A stretch of DNA of 24,953 nt from Holosporales bacterium (GCA_031255325.1 JAIRST010000064.1:1-24953); one strand, 5' to 3'; shown: positions 7,695-14,738, counted from the stretch's first letter. Notes: generated by a model from the sequence alone, not told the origin. Numbers and translations: made by a program.

Positions 7695-8422
7695 AAAAAA
7701 TCGCTTACGTTGCTAGTTAAAGCAAAAAATACTTCATTTAGCGTTAGCTGCCTAACATGTACACGTGTCAAAGTTATTCCGGTGTCTTTCAGAGAAGGCG
7801 TAATATATGAGTTTATCAGTGTTATTCATTGATGCGATCAATTCCGACGTTTTTGAAATTTGAATATTTATACCCAATATACGCTCGATGATCTACGTCG
7901 CCAATGCGGTATTGTCAGCATTTTAACGGTTAATCACAACGAAACTCTATTTATATTTTTTAAAGTTTGTCTGGTATATCGTCGGCTACAATCCGCTCAT
8001 GCTCAATAACGATAATTTTATCTGCAAATTGGTCGGTTTCATCCAAAGAGCGTGTTATCAACAATACAGTTGAACTATTTTCCACGACATTTCGAATGGT
8101 TTGCCACATCTGTACTCGTGTTTGAGGATCAAATTCTGTTGTTGGCTCGTCCAGAAAGATGAGCAAAGGACAGACTGGTCACTAAGTCAAGACGACGATG
8201 CATACCACCAGAAAACTCTGGCAGTTTCCGATTTGCTGCTTCGGTCAATTCAAATTCTTCTGAGTTGGCCACCATTCTTTATCGAGCTCATCAATCCGTT
8301 ATCCAAGACGGTGATGGTTGAAAAATAAATTCTAAACCAAGATACGGTAGGTACAAATTTGTAGCTTGTGCTGGTTAGCGCTTTGGTTATCCTTATATGT
8401 TCATTCCGCCAACGCTTCGGGC
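7695..8422 (-). pseudogene. DrrA-type ABC transporter ATP-binding protein, broken
   Basis: Pieces of one ABC ATPase appear in the right order on the minus strand but in different frames. From 8422 down: an N-terminal scrap (EALAE, stop, TYKDN); NLFFNHHRLG, stop, RIDELDKEWW (8331-8270); FELTEAANRKLPEFSGG with signature MHRRLDL (about 8250-8180); Walker B LIFLDEPTTEFDPQTR and switch region LLITRSLDETDQFADKI (8166-7960, then TAA). Next come IIERILGINIQ and NTDKLIYY (about 7943-7803), and finally TGITLTRVHVRQLTLNEVFF with ALT (about 7795-7710). The family normally shows LTEAANRKxxxFSGGMRRRLDLA and ends RRPTLDEVFLALTG. The Walker A segment is missing. At least three frameshifts and several internal stops make it non-functional. 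It was probably one half of a drug or lipid exporter. The segment 7960-8166 alone is not a gene. Confidence 0.8.
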
Positions 8423-8460
8423 TTATATGCATAAAGCATAATTAAGTCACATACAAAGGA

Positions 8461-8486
8461 TAAAAATCATTTGGTTCGAAATGATT
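8461..8486 (-). terminator. Possible terminator, minus strand
   Basis: AATCATTT (8465-8472) and AAATGATT (8479-8486) form a perfect 8-bp stem with a 6-base loop. Read on the minus strand the stem is followed by TTTATCC, continuing a T-run. It lies about 185 bases after tRNA-Ser(CGA) and could end that transcript. The stem is AT-rich. Confidence 0.4.
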
Positions 8487-8670
8487 ATGAACTCAAATCC
8501 GTCCATTTTTATGTCTGTGCAAAGATATGGACTTAAAAAAGTGCCATTGCATAGATTTCGTGAACCATAAACATAAAATAGGTAGATTGAGAAGCTTACT
8601 AAAATCAATAGTCATATAAGTCCCATAAAGTGCGAGCGATACAAGACGATTATAAGTATAGCCACAATAC

Positions 8671-8758
8671 TGGCGGAAGGGGTGGGATTCGAACCCACGG
8701 TACGCAAGCGCACAACGGTTTTCGAGACCGCCCCGTTCAACCTCTCCGGCACTCTTCC
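8671..8758 (-). tRNA. tRNA-Ser(CGA)
   Basis: An 88-base class II tRNA with encoded CCA. On the minus strand the acceptor GGAAGAG pairs with CCCTTCC with one A-C mismatch at the sixth pair. The anticodon loop CTCGAAA gives anticodon CGA (8722-8724), reading UCG. A long variable arm (GTGCGCTTGCGTAC) and the T arm GTGGGTTCGAATCCCAC follow. Protein-like frames overlapping this region on both strands are artefacts of the tRNA. Confidence 0.95.
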
Positions 8759-8782
8759 CATCTTTTTTTATCAAATCTCTAC

Positions 8783-8811
8783 TTGATATTCAAGAGAATG
8801 TTAGGTATCCT
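8783..8811 (+). promoter_or_regulatory. Promoter of the rsmG-parA-parB operon
   Basis: TTGATA (8783-8788) and TATCCT (8806-8811) are separated by exactly 17 bases, a good sigma-70-type match. The predicted transcript would start near 8818 and leave a leader of about 24 bases before the rsmG ATG. On the opposite strand TTGACA (8828-8823) could serve tRNA-Ser, so the two promoters would be divergent and interleaved. Confidence 0.5.
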
Positions 8812-8841
8812 TCTTACGTATTTGTCAATATTGAATCAAGC

Positions 8842-9450
8842 ATGCTAAAGACACCATTGTTTCACGTGGAACATTTTAAGGGAATGGACTCATATGAGGT
8901 GCAAAACAAGCTTAAGCGTTTTGCAGAGATGGTCAAGCAATGGAATAAAACAATTAATCTCACCTCATTGCAATCTGATGTATGGAAAAGGCATATTCAG
9001 GATAGTATACAATTGCTAACGTATATTGATGGGAAACGCATTCTGGATGTAGGAAGTGGAGGAGGATTTCCAGGAATGGTGCTAGCTATTGCAGATCCAA
9101 AACGAGAATGGCATTTAGTAGAATCTGATACCCGTAAAGCAGTATTTCTTAATGAAGTACGTCGTAAATTAGAAATTAATTGCATAATCCATCATAAACG
9201 AGTCGAAGAAATTTTAGATACATTCGATGAAGTAATAGCTCGTGCTTTTTCATCATTAGAGCGTTTGATCGCTATATCTTTTATCAAACTGAGGCCTAAT
9301 GGAAAAGGGATTTTCATGAAAGGAAAAAGTTTGCATCAAGAAATCCTTCGGGTAGAAAAAAAGTGGCGATTTTCTAGAACGATTTTTCAAAATCAAACTC
9401 ATACAGAAGGATATATCATACAGATAAAAGAAATAAGTCAACGTATATGA
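8842..9450 (+). CDS. rsmG: 16S rRNA m7G527 methyltransferase
   Basis: Methylates N7 of G527 in 16S rRNA with S-adenosylmethionine. At 202 residues it has normal length. The SAM-binding motif ILDVGSGGGFPGMVLAI begins at residue 67, preceded by WNKTINLTS and followed by HLVESDTRKAVFL and VIARAFSSLERL, all typical. The ATG at 8842 has no clear Shine-Dalgarno sequence; an in-frame ATG at 8884 would give MDSYEVQNK. The first choice includes LFHVEHFKG, the peptide encoded by the parS site at 8858-8873, which is common at the N-terminus of alphaproteobacterial RsmG. The stop overlaps the parA start as ATGA. It is the first gene of rsmG-parA-parB; mnmG, its frequent upstream neighbour, is absent. Confidence 0.95.
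   Translation: MLKTPLFHVEHFKGMDSYEVQNKLKRFAEMVKQWNKTINLTSLQSDVWKRHIQDSIQLLTYIDGKRILDVGSGGGFPGMVLAIADPKREWHLVESDTRKAVFLNEVRRKLEINCIIHHKRVEEILDTFDEVIARAFSSLERLIAISFIKLRPNGKGIFMKGKSLHQEILRVEKKWRFSRTIFQNQTHTEGYIIQIKEISQRI
8858..8873. promoter_or_regulatory. parS centromere site
   Basis: TGTTTCACGTGGAACA matches the chromosomal parS consensus TGTTNCACGTGNAACA at every fixed position. It lies inside rsmG, 0.6 kb before parA and 1.35 kb before parB, the genes whose products act on it. ParB loads here, spreads using CTP, and is moved by ParA. Confidence 0.93.
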
Positions 9451-10226
9451 GAATTATAGCGATAGCTAATCAAAAGGGAGGTGTTGGGAAAACGACAACA
9501 GCTGTTAATTTATCGACAGCTTTAGCGGCAACACGCAAACGCGTTCTTCTTATGGATCTTGATGCACAAGGGAATACGACAAGTCATATGATGCAGAAAA
9601 GTCTTTTTTCTTTCAATAGTTATACGTTATTGACATTACAAAGCTCACTTTTTGAATCAATACAAACAACTTTTGTTCCAAACTTATTTTTGCTTCCCGC
9701 TTCTTCTGATCTCGCGGCTTTGGATTTAGAGCTTGCCCATATGCCTGAACGAGAGAAACGCTTAAAACAAGCATTTTCAAATTTTTCTTTAGAGAAAAAT
9801 AAACCACGATATGATTATGTCTTGATCGATTGCCCTCCAAGTCTAGGAGTTGCTACTTTAAACGCTCTTGTAACAGCAGAAGCAGTTCTTATTCCTTTAC
9901 AATGTGAATTTTTTGCATTGGAAGGGTTGGCACAACTTTTACGTATAGTGCAACGTGTAAAACGAAATTTTAACCTACAGCTAAATATTTTAGGAATCGT
10001 TTTAACAATGTTTGATACGCGTAATACATTGTGTCGACAAGTTGTTCAAGATGTCGAGAATCATTTTCATGATACGTTGTTTAAAACAAAGATCCCTCGT
10101 AATGTACGTATTAGCGAAGCCCCCTCCCATGGACAACCTGTGTTATTATATGATGTGCGATGCAGTGGATCATTAGCTTATATTAACCTAGCAAAAGAAT
10201 TTCTTGAAAGGGAGGCGCAATTGTGA
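9447..10226 (+). CDS. parA: Chromosome partitioning ATPase ParA
   Basis: A P-loop ATPase of the ParA/MinD group that moves ParB-parS complexes along the nucleoid. Its 259 residues are normal. The deviant Walker A motif KGGVGKTT is at 10-17, DLDAQGNTT at 37-45, and the Walker B DCPPSLG starts at 128. It begins with MRIIAIANQKGG, as typical short chromosomal ParA proteins do, with no extra N-terminal DNA-binding domain. It overlaps rsmG by four bases (ATGA) and parB by four (GTGA), so translation is probably coupled through the operon. Confidence 0.97.
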   Translation: MRIIAIANQKGGVGKTTTAVNLSTALAATRKRVLLMDLDAQGNTTSHMMQKSLFSFNSYTLLTLQSSLFESIQTTFVPNLFLLPASSDLAALDLELAHMPEREKRLKQAFSNFSLEKNKPRYDYVLIDCPPSLGVATLNALVTAEAVLIPLQCEFFALEGLAQLLRIVQRVKRNFNLQLNILGIVLTMFDTRNTLCRQVVQDVENHFHDTLFKTKIPRNVRISEAPSHGQPVLLYDVRCSGSLAYINLAKEFLEREAQL

Positions 10227-11044
10227 GTGTAATATTAGGACGAGGGTTATCTGATCTTTTAGGACCAGAAGCTGAAAAGAATACGCCATTAAAACACATT
10301 CCCTTGCAAAATCTTGTGCCGAACCCTTTTCAACCTCGGCGCATATTTGATAAAGAATCTCTAGCAGAGCTCGCCACTTCTATTAAAGAAAACGGTCTTC
10401 TTCAACCAATTCTTGTACGTCCTGATCCGGAAAAACCTGGGATATATCAAATTATTGCAGGAGAAAGACGGTGGCGTGCTGCCATGAATGCTAAACTGGA
10501 AAATATCCCAGCTTTAGTATGTACGTTGGATGATAAACAAAGTTTGGAATATGCACTTTTAGAAAATGTCCAACGTGAAAATCTTAATTGTATTGATGAG
10601 GCCGAAGCTTATGCACGCCTTATTGCTGAATTTGGACATACGCAAAAACACCTTTCGCAAATTATTGGAAAAAGCCGCAGTCATATCGCGAATCTTTTGC
10701 GTCTTTTAGGTTTACCAAATTCTGTAAAGGAACATGTGCGGTTTGGACGCCTCAGTTTTGGACATGCCCGTTCTCTTGTAGGACTTCTAGATGCAGAAAT
10801 ATTAGCAGAAAAAATTATTGCTGAAGGATTAACAGTACGCCAAGCAGAAGCAAAGACAAAGCATTCTTCTGAAAATATGCGCATCGATCAGGAAGCTTTA
10901 TCTGAAGCGACACTCCTCGCAGAACAATTAACACACACTTTTGGAATGTATGTACGCGTCAATTTACGTCATGAAGGAGGTAATATTCAGATCTATTTTC
11001 GTGATTTGCAAGGATTAGAACGTCTTATCGAACGTTTTGGATAA
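10223..11044 (+). CDS. parB: Chromosome partitioning protein ParB
   Basis: Binds parS, hydrolyses CTP and forms the partition complex moved by ParA. Its 273 residues are normal. The N-terminal MSVILGRGLSDLLG matches the ParA-interaction segment. The ParB/Srx domain starts at IPLQNLVPNPFQPR (26-39) with the CTP-binding motif GERRWRA at 80-86 and ENVQREN at 114-120. The helix-turn-helix is near 138-165 (QKHLSQIIGKSRSHIANLLR). A short C-terminal dimerisation region ends in LQGLERLIERFG. The start is GTG with GGGAGG upstream inside parA, overlapping its stop. In many relatives holA follows; here no gene does. Confidence 0.96.
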   Translation: MSVILGRGLSDLLGPEAEKNTPLKHIPLQNLVPNPFQPRRIFDKESLAELATSIKENGLLQPILVRPDPEKPGIYQIIAGERRWRAAMNAKLENIPALVCTLDDKQSLEYALLENVQRENLNCIDEAEAYARLIAEFGHTQKHLSQIIGKSRSHIANLLRLLGLPNSVKEHVRFGRLSFGHARSLVGLLDAEILAEKIIAEGLTVRQAEAKTKHSSENMRIDQEALSEATLLAEQLTHTFGMYVRVNLRHEGGNIQIYFRDLQGLERLIERFG

Positions 11045-11200
11045 TTTTTCATGTCCCACCTATTCGTTAAAAATAAAATTTTTATCGTACTGGATTTTAA
11101 TGCTTTTTGTTGTGAATTTAAGATTGCTAATAACAAAAGAATTATTTTCACAAGATATAAGGACATAAAAATAAGAGATAACCCATGAAGGAGGAGTAAG

Positions 11201-11275
11201 ATGGTAGATGGCAAAGTGTGTTGGAGAGAGAAGAAGGAAGGTGGATATAAGGAGGAAGCCGAGGGAGGTATGTAA
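11201..11275 (+). CDS. Possible 24-residue peptide with strong ribosome site
   Basis: ATG at 11201 has GGAGGAG ending 5 bases before it, an unusually strong ribosome site. The peptide MVDGKVCWREKKEGGYKEEA continues EGGM before TAA. The Shine-Dalgarno sequence lies inside an even shorter frame, ATG AAG GAG GAG TAA at 11185-11199. The segment is almost purely purine on this strand. No family is recognised. The ribosome-site match may just reflect the purine bias. Confidence 0.2.
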   Translation: MVDGKVCWREKKEGGYKEEAEGGM

Positions 11276-11330
11276 GACTTATGAAAGGAGTCTCGTTAAG
11301 CTGTGAACTTATATTTGGAAGAGGACGGAT

Positions 11331-11651
11331 TTGTATGGGATAAAAAAGCTTAGAGTGAGTGTCAAGAGTACTATTTTAGAGTTAAAAGAAAGGGGGAGAT
11401 TCCTCTGTGAGAGAGGAATGAGGGGTATACCTCTCTTCAAAAAAACGTACCGAATTCGAGCAGGAACTACTGTTGATAGAAACCAACTGCATGTTCTTGG
11501 ATGTGAAGTCGGCGGTGGAAGCTCAGAAACGTTAAGAAAGGTCTGGGATAGAATAGGGAAGCTTGATAGGCACCAACAAACCTCCCTTGTTAATACAGAG
11601 GATCTTGAAAGATATATTCATTCCTCTCATAGCATACCTGAAACGTGTTGA
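11331..11651 (+). CDS. Unrecognised 106-residue frame
   Basis: Opens with TTG and has no clear ribosome site; the frame extends upstream only to a TGA at 11304. The product is basic at the start (KKLRVSVKSTILELKERGRF) and contains LGCEVGGGSSETLRKVWDRI and LVNTEDLERYIHSS. I see no known domain, signal or membrane segment. Two hairpins lie within its first third (11399-11436). It may be a species-specific gene, a fragment, or chance. Confidence 0.22.
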   Translation: MYGIKKLRVSVKSTILELKERGRFLCERGMRGIPLFKKTYRIRAGTTVDRNQLHVLGCEVGGGSSETLRKVWDRIGKLDRHQQTSLVNTEDLERYIHSSHSIPETC

Positions 11652-12070
11652 GGGGACTTCTAAAATTCGAACCTAAGCCACGCGCCAGCTTCTAAACATC
11701 AACGACGCCTCTCCATCCTCTCTTATTCTCTTACTCTTTTAATATTCATATCTACCTTTATAGGGCAATCCATAAACTAAATCCCCATAAGAAACCAAAA
11801 GAAAACTTTGCATTCGCGTTGAGAGATATGAAGTTCTTCCGGACTATACATATCTCCACTCCCCTAAAAGCCATTCAGAATCAAAAAGAGATTTTTCCTC
11901 TAAAATTGATTTTCTTATGAAGCAGAGAAGCCCGTTCTAAACAAAAGCCCTCCCCCCCCCATAATAGAACACTCAAGAGAAGTTTAAAGCCATAGGTCTA
12001 TTATTCACAATCTCAAAAACAAAGGAAAACACAATAGGTACCACACTTTATTCTACCAAGGTGGCGCTCT

Positions 12071-12090
12071 ATAATAAATATATTTATTAT
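12071..12090. repeat. Perfect 20-bp AT palindrome
   Basis: ATAATAAATA is followed immediately by its reverse complement TATTTATTAT. The symmetry does not extend further on either side. It contains only A and T, so its unlikeliness is moderate in such AT-rich sequence. Confidence 0.7.
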
Positions 12091-12121
12091 TATTTATAAC
12101 ACACTGTATATTTCTGGGAGA

Positions 12122-12143
12122 GGTTCTAGGAGGAACCATTTTT
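12122..12143 (+). terminator. Possible intrinsic terminator
   Basis: GGTTC (12122-12126) pairs with GAACC (12133-12137) around a 6-base loop, followed by ATTTTT. No gene directly upstream on this strand explains it, so if real it ends the parB transcript or an unknown small RNA. Confidence 0.35.
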
Positions 12144-12418
12144 CTAAAAACAGTAAATATTGTCTCAGGTATTAATTATCGCTTAATTTATAAGCTCAGT
12201 GCTTAAATAAAACACACTGCATTACACATAATATTTTAATTGGTAACACTAAATACATTCTATGAGCTTTATTCCTAAAAACTCAGAAATGGTAAACGTT
12301 TCTTTGTCTTTCTCCTTCTGGATAATCCTTCCACGACGCATTTCTTTAACGCGCAGAGCTATAAGATGATTTTATAAAAAAGCATAAAGAAAAACTCTTC
12401 TGCAGCCCTAGAGAAAAC

Positions 12419-12495
12419 TGGTAGCGGAGGAGGGATTTGAACCCCCGACACGCGGATTATGATTCCGCTGCTCTAACCAACTGAGCTACTCCGCC
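12419..12495 (-). tRNA. tRNA-Met(CAT), elongator
   Basis: 77 bases with encoded CCA. On the minus strand GGCGGAG pairs with CTCCGCT (G-T at the first pair). The D arm is GCTCAGTTGGTTAGAGC, the anticodon stem GCGGA/TCCGC with loop ATCATAA (anticodon CAT, 12459-12461), and the T loop TTCAAAT. The paired first position and lack of the GGG/CCC anticodon stem point to elongator rather than initiator Met. A tRNA-Ile2 with CAT is the other option but fits less well. Confidence 0.93.
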
Positions 12496-12532
12496 GCAAT
12501 ATGCATTTATTATAGAGGCTTTTACGCACTCT

Positions 12533-12718
12533 TCAATCGTTGATTGGACGCGCTGCTTCTGGCAAAAGAATAGGGATACCAGAATGAATGGGATAGGCTA
12601 ATTTTGCGGCTTGACTGATCAGTTCTTGACGCTGTGCATCGTATTCAAGAGGGGTTTTAGTTACTGGACAAACAAGGATATCCAAAAGAGAAGGGTCAAA
12701 TTTATGAGAAGGCTTCAT
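12533..12718 (-). CDS. Trm112/UPF0434 (YcaR-like) zinc-ribbon protein
   Basis: A 61-residue protein of the Trm112/YcaR family. The core is FDPSLLDILVCPVTKTPLEY, then QELISQAAKLAYPIHSGIPI and LLPEAARP, close to the usual bacterial form. The first CxxC is reduced to a single Cys (CPVT), as in many alphaproteobacterial members. Eukaryotic Trm112 activates methyltransferases; the bacterial role is not settled. The ATG at 12718 is 3 bases after the rho stop (a TTG directly before it is also in frame) with no ribosome site, so translation is probably coupled to rho. Confidence 0.85.
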   Translation of the reverse strand: MKPSHKFDPSLLDILVCPVTKTPLEYDAQRQELISQAAKLAYPIHSGIPILLPEAARPIND

Positions 12719-12721
12719 CAA

Positions 12722-13978
12722 CTACTGGTTCATTGAATCAAAAAAATCACTATTTGTTTTTGTGGTTTTCAACTTATTTAACAAGAATTCCATTCCATCC
12801 ACAGTTCCCATCGGCAGTAAAATACGGCGCAAAATCCACATTTTTGCTAGTATCGATTTTTCTACCAGCAATTCTTCTTTTCGTGTTCCAGATTTTGTGA
12901 CATCAATAGCAGGGAAAGTTCTTTTATCAGCGAGTTTACGATCAAGAACGATTTCAGCATTTCCTGTTCCTTTGAATTCTTCAAAGATAACATCGTCCAT
13001 ACGCGATCCTGTTTCTATTAATGCTGTCGCAATAATGGTAAGAGACCCCCCTTCTTCTATATTACGCGCCGCACCAAAGAATCTTTTTGGACGTTGTAAA
13101 GCATTGGCATCAACGCCTCCTGTCAGCACTTTTCCAGATGATGGACAAACAGTATTATAAGCACGTGCTAAACGCGTGATAGAATCCAATAAAATGACGA
13201 CATGACGCTTATGCTCAACAAGACGCTTTGCTTTTTCAATGACCATCTCTGCTATCTGTACGTGACGTGAAGGCACTTCATCGAAAGTGGAACTGACGAC
13301 TTCTCCTTTCACTGAACGAATCATATCCGTTACTTCTTCTGGACGTTCATCAATAAGTAGCACGATAAGAAAGACATCAGGACAATTCGTTGTGATAGCT
13401 TTAGCAATATTTTGCAGCATCACCGTCTTTCCTGTTCTAGGAGGGGCAACAATTAAAGCCCGTTGCCCTTTTCCAAGAGGACTAATCATTTCAACAACAC
13501 GTGTCAAATCCGCACTGGCATCCTCAGAATTCATTTCAACGGTTAGGCGCTCTCGAGGAAAAAGAGGCGTTAAATCATCAAAATTAATACGATATCGTAT
13601 TGTATTGGGATCATCAAAGTTAACTTGGTGGGCGCGTACCAAGGCAAAATAGCGTTCTCCTTCTTTTGGAGCGCGAATGAGCCCTTCCAACGTATCACCT
13701 GTTTTTAGATTAAATTTCCTTATTTGTGCTGGAGAAACATAGATATCATCTGGACCAGAGAGATAATTCGCTTGTGGTGAGCGCAAAAATCCAAATCCGT
13801 CTTGAAGTACTTCCAGAACACCTTCCCCACAAATTTCATCTCCATTGTGAGCAAGCTGCTTAAGAATAGAAAACATCAAATCTTGGCGACGCAGTCCACC
13901 AGCGTTTTCTACATGGAGGTTTTCCGCAAAAGCTAGAAGATCTGCCGGGCTTTTAGCCTTTAGCTCATGTAAATGCAT
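12722..13978 (-). CDS. rho: Transcription termination factor Rho
   Basis: Hexameric RNA helicase that ends transcription at Rho-dependent sites. Its 418 residues match the family. It has an N-terminal helical domain (LHELKAKSPADLLAFAE), the RNA-binding cold-shock-like domain with GFGFLRS at 61-67 and DDIYVSPAQIRKFNLKTGD, then the Walker A APPRTGKT at 178-185, LLIDERPEEVTDM, Walker B VVILLDSITRLARAYN, and the Q/R loops TGGVDANALQRPKRFFGAAR. The start MHLHELK follows the family; only a distant AGGATA lies upstream. Few strong intrinsic terminators are visible in this window, which fits a large role for Rho. In many alphaproteobacteria rho lies near oriC beside mnmE-mnmG-rsmG-parAB. Confidence 0.97.
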   Translation of the reverse strand: MHLHELKAKSPADLLAFAENLHVENAGGLRRQDLMFSILKQLAHNGDEICGEGVLEVLQDGFGFLRSPQANYLSGPDDIYVSPAQIRKFNLKTGDTLEGLIRAPKEGERYFALVRAHQVNFDDPNTIRYRINFDDLTPLFPRERLTVEMNSEDASADLTRVVEMISPLGKGQRALIVAPPRTGKTVMLQNIAKAITTNCPDVFLIVLLIDERPEEVTDMIRSVKGEVVSSTFDEVPSRHVQIAEMVIEKAKRLVEHKRHVVILLDSITRLARAYNTVCPSSGKVLTGGVDANALQRPKRFFGAARNIEEGGSLTIIATALIETGSRMDDVIFEEFKGTGNAEIVLDRKLADKRTFPAIDVTKSGTRKEELLVEKSILAKMWILRRILLPMGTVDGMEFLLNKLKTTKTNSDFFDSMNQ

Positions 13979-14067
13979 GAAAAATACTATATCCTGAATT
14001 ACGAAAACTAATAAAGCTCAAATGTAGGACTGAACTATTTTTTATTATAATAGGTAGATTTCTAACG

Positions 14068-14583
14068 TCAAGAAGATTTTTTACGTTTTTTAGAATGCGT
14101 TTTTACAGGAACAGGCTTCTTGGACTTATTTGTGTGCAGTTCCGTAATACTATCTCCTACTAAGATAGTGTATTTTTGACACATACCAGCAGGAATTTCA
14201 AGGACAAAACGAACAGGAGCTTTACTAGGAATGGCTTCCGTGGAAAGAGGGAGTGTTTTAGGAACGATGCGTGTAATCTTTCCTTCCTCTGAGATAAACA
14301 AAATATCTAAAGAAATATAGGTGTTCTTCATCCACATTGAGACAGGTTGAGATACACCAAAGTCAAATAGCATGCCGTGTTTAGGAGAAATGGTACGGCG
14401 GAACATTAATCCTTTCTTGCGTTCCTCAGAAGTACGTGCCGTTTCAATGGAAATACATACTTTGTCAGAGATATGGACTGTACGCTCATGCGCAAAAACG
14501 ATTTTGCTATCTATTAATAAGAAAATTATAAATATGATTTTGTATATGAATATGAAATTATAAAAAACTCCCCTTTTATCCAC
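14068..14583 (-). CDS. Secreted DUF192 protein
   Basis: 171 residues. A hydrophobic N-terminal segment (YKIIFIIFLLIDSKIVFA) ending in a likely signal peptidase site before HERTV suggests export. The DUF192 core follows: ARTSEERKKGLMFRRTISPK, HGMLFDFG, MWMKNTYISLDILFISEEGK, and a hydrophobic end VRFVLEIPAGMC. The C-terminus is very basic (KKPVPVKTHSKKRKKSS). The start is GTG, with AAGGA 7 bases upstream on the minus strand and no alternative ATG before the signal segment. The GTG overlaps a perfect DnaA box at 14576-14584. The molecular function of DUF192 is not established. Confidence 0.85.
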   Translation of the reverse strand: MDKRGVFYNFIFIYKIIFIIFLLIDSKIVFAHERTVHISDKVCISIETARTSEERKKGLMFRRTISPKHGMLFDFGVSQPVSMWMKNTYISLDILFISEEGKITRIVPKTLPLSTEAIPSKAPVRFVLEIPAGMCQKYTILVGDSITELHTNKSKKPVPVKTHSKKRKKSS

Positions 14584-14738
14584 AGGATGTTCCTTCTATC
14601 TTCTATCCTTTTTACACCTATTTTCAAGAAATACAAAAAGATTTCTACATCCTATGGATTATTTGTAAACACTCCAACATCCTTGTGGATAACACATATG
14701 TTATCCACAAGGTTTGAAATCTTTTTAAGATTTCCACA
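14576..14738. other. Candidate replication origin: DnaA-box cluster
   Basis: Three perfect TTATCCACA boxes: 14576-14584 (+), 14684-14692 (-) and 14701-14709 (+). The last two are the arms of an inverted repeat, CCTTGTGGATAACA (14681-14694), four bases, and its exact complement (14699-14712). A weaker ATTTCCACA lies at 14730-14738, and an AT-rich stretch with TATATATA and TTTTTAG runs to about 14790. The 195-bp gap between two minus-strand genes is otherwise empty. Together with nearby parS-parAB and rho this fits oriC. DnaA boxes can also be regulatory, so this is a strong candidate, not proven. Confidence 0.65.

Larger units (their letters stand above)
11652..12418. other. Long spacer without a convincing gene
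   Basis: About 770 bases between the parB side and tRNA-Met. Contents: a run of nine C at 11952-11960, a 20-bp perfect palindrome at 12071-12090, a small terminator-like hairpin at 12122-12143, and two copies of AACACACTG near 12098 and 12208. A 40-codon minus-strand frame (12249-12371) contains MRRGRIIQKEKDKETFTISE and reads like real protein, but it has no ribosome site and no family I recognise. The rest is probably decayed sequence. Confidence 0.5.

Noticed and set aside
7862..7950. Plus-strand YTQYTLDDLRRQCGIVSIL, similar to the TLDDLRRQIGIVSQ segment of MsbA-type ABC exporters
   Set aside because: The opposite strand reads the middle of the DrrA-type pseudogene in continuous order here (IIERILGINIQ, NTDKLIYY), and nothing around the plus-strand match continues an exporter. 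The resemblance is likely chance.
8493..8848. Protein-like frames over tRNA-Ser(CGA), including RGGIRTHGTQAHN
   Set aside because: These are the well-known false frames created by class II tRNA genes and their complements.
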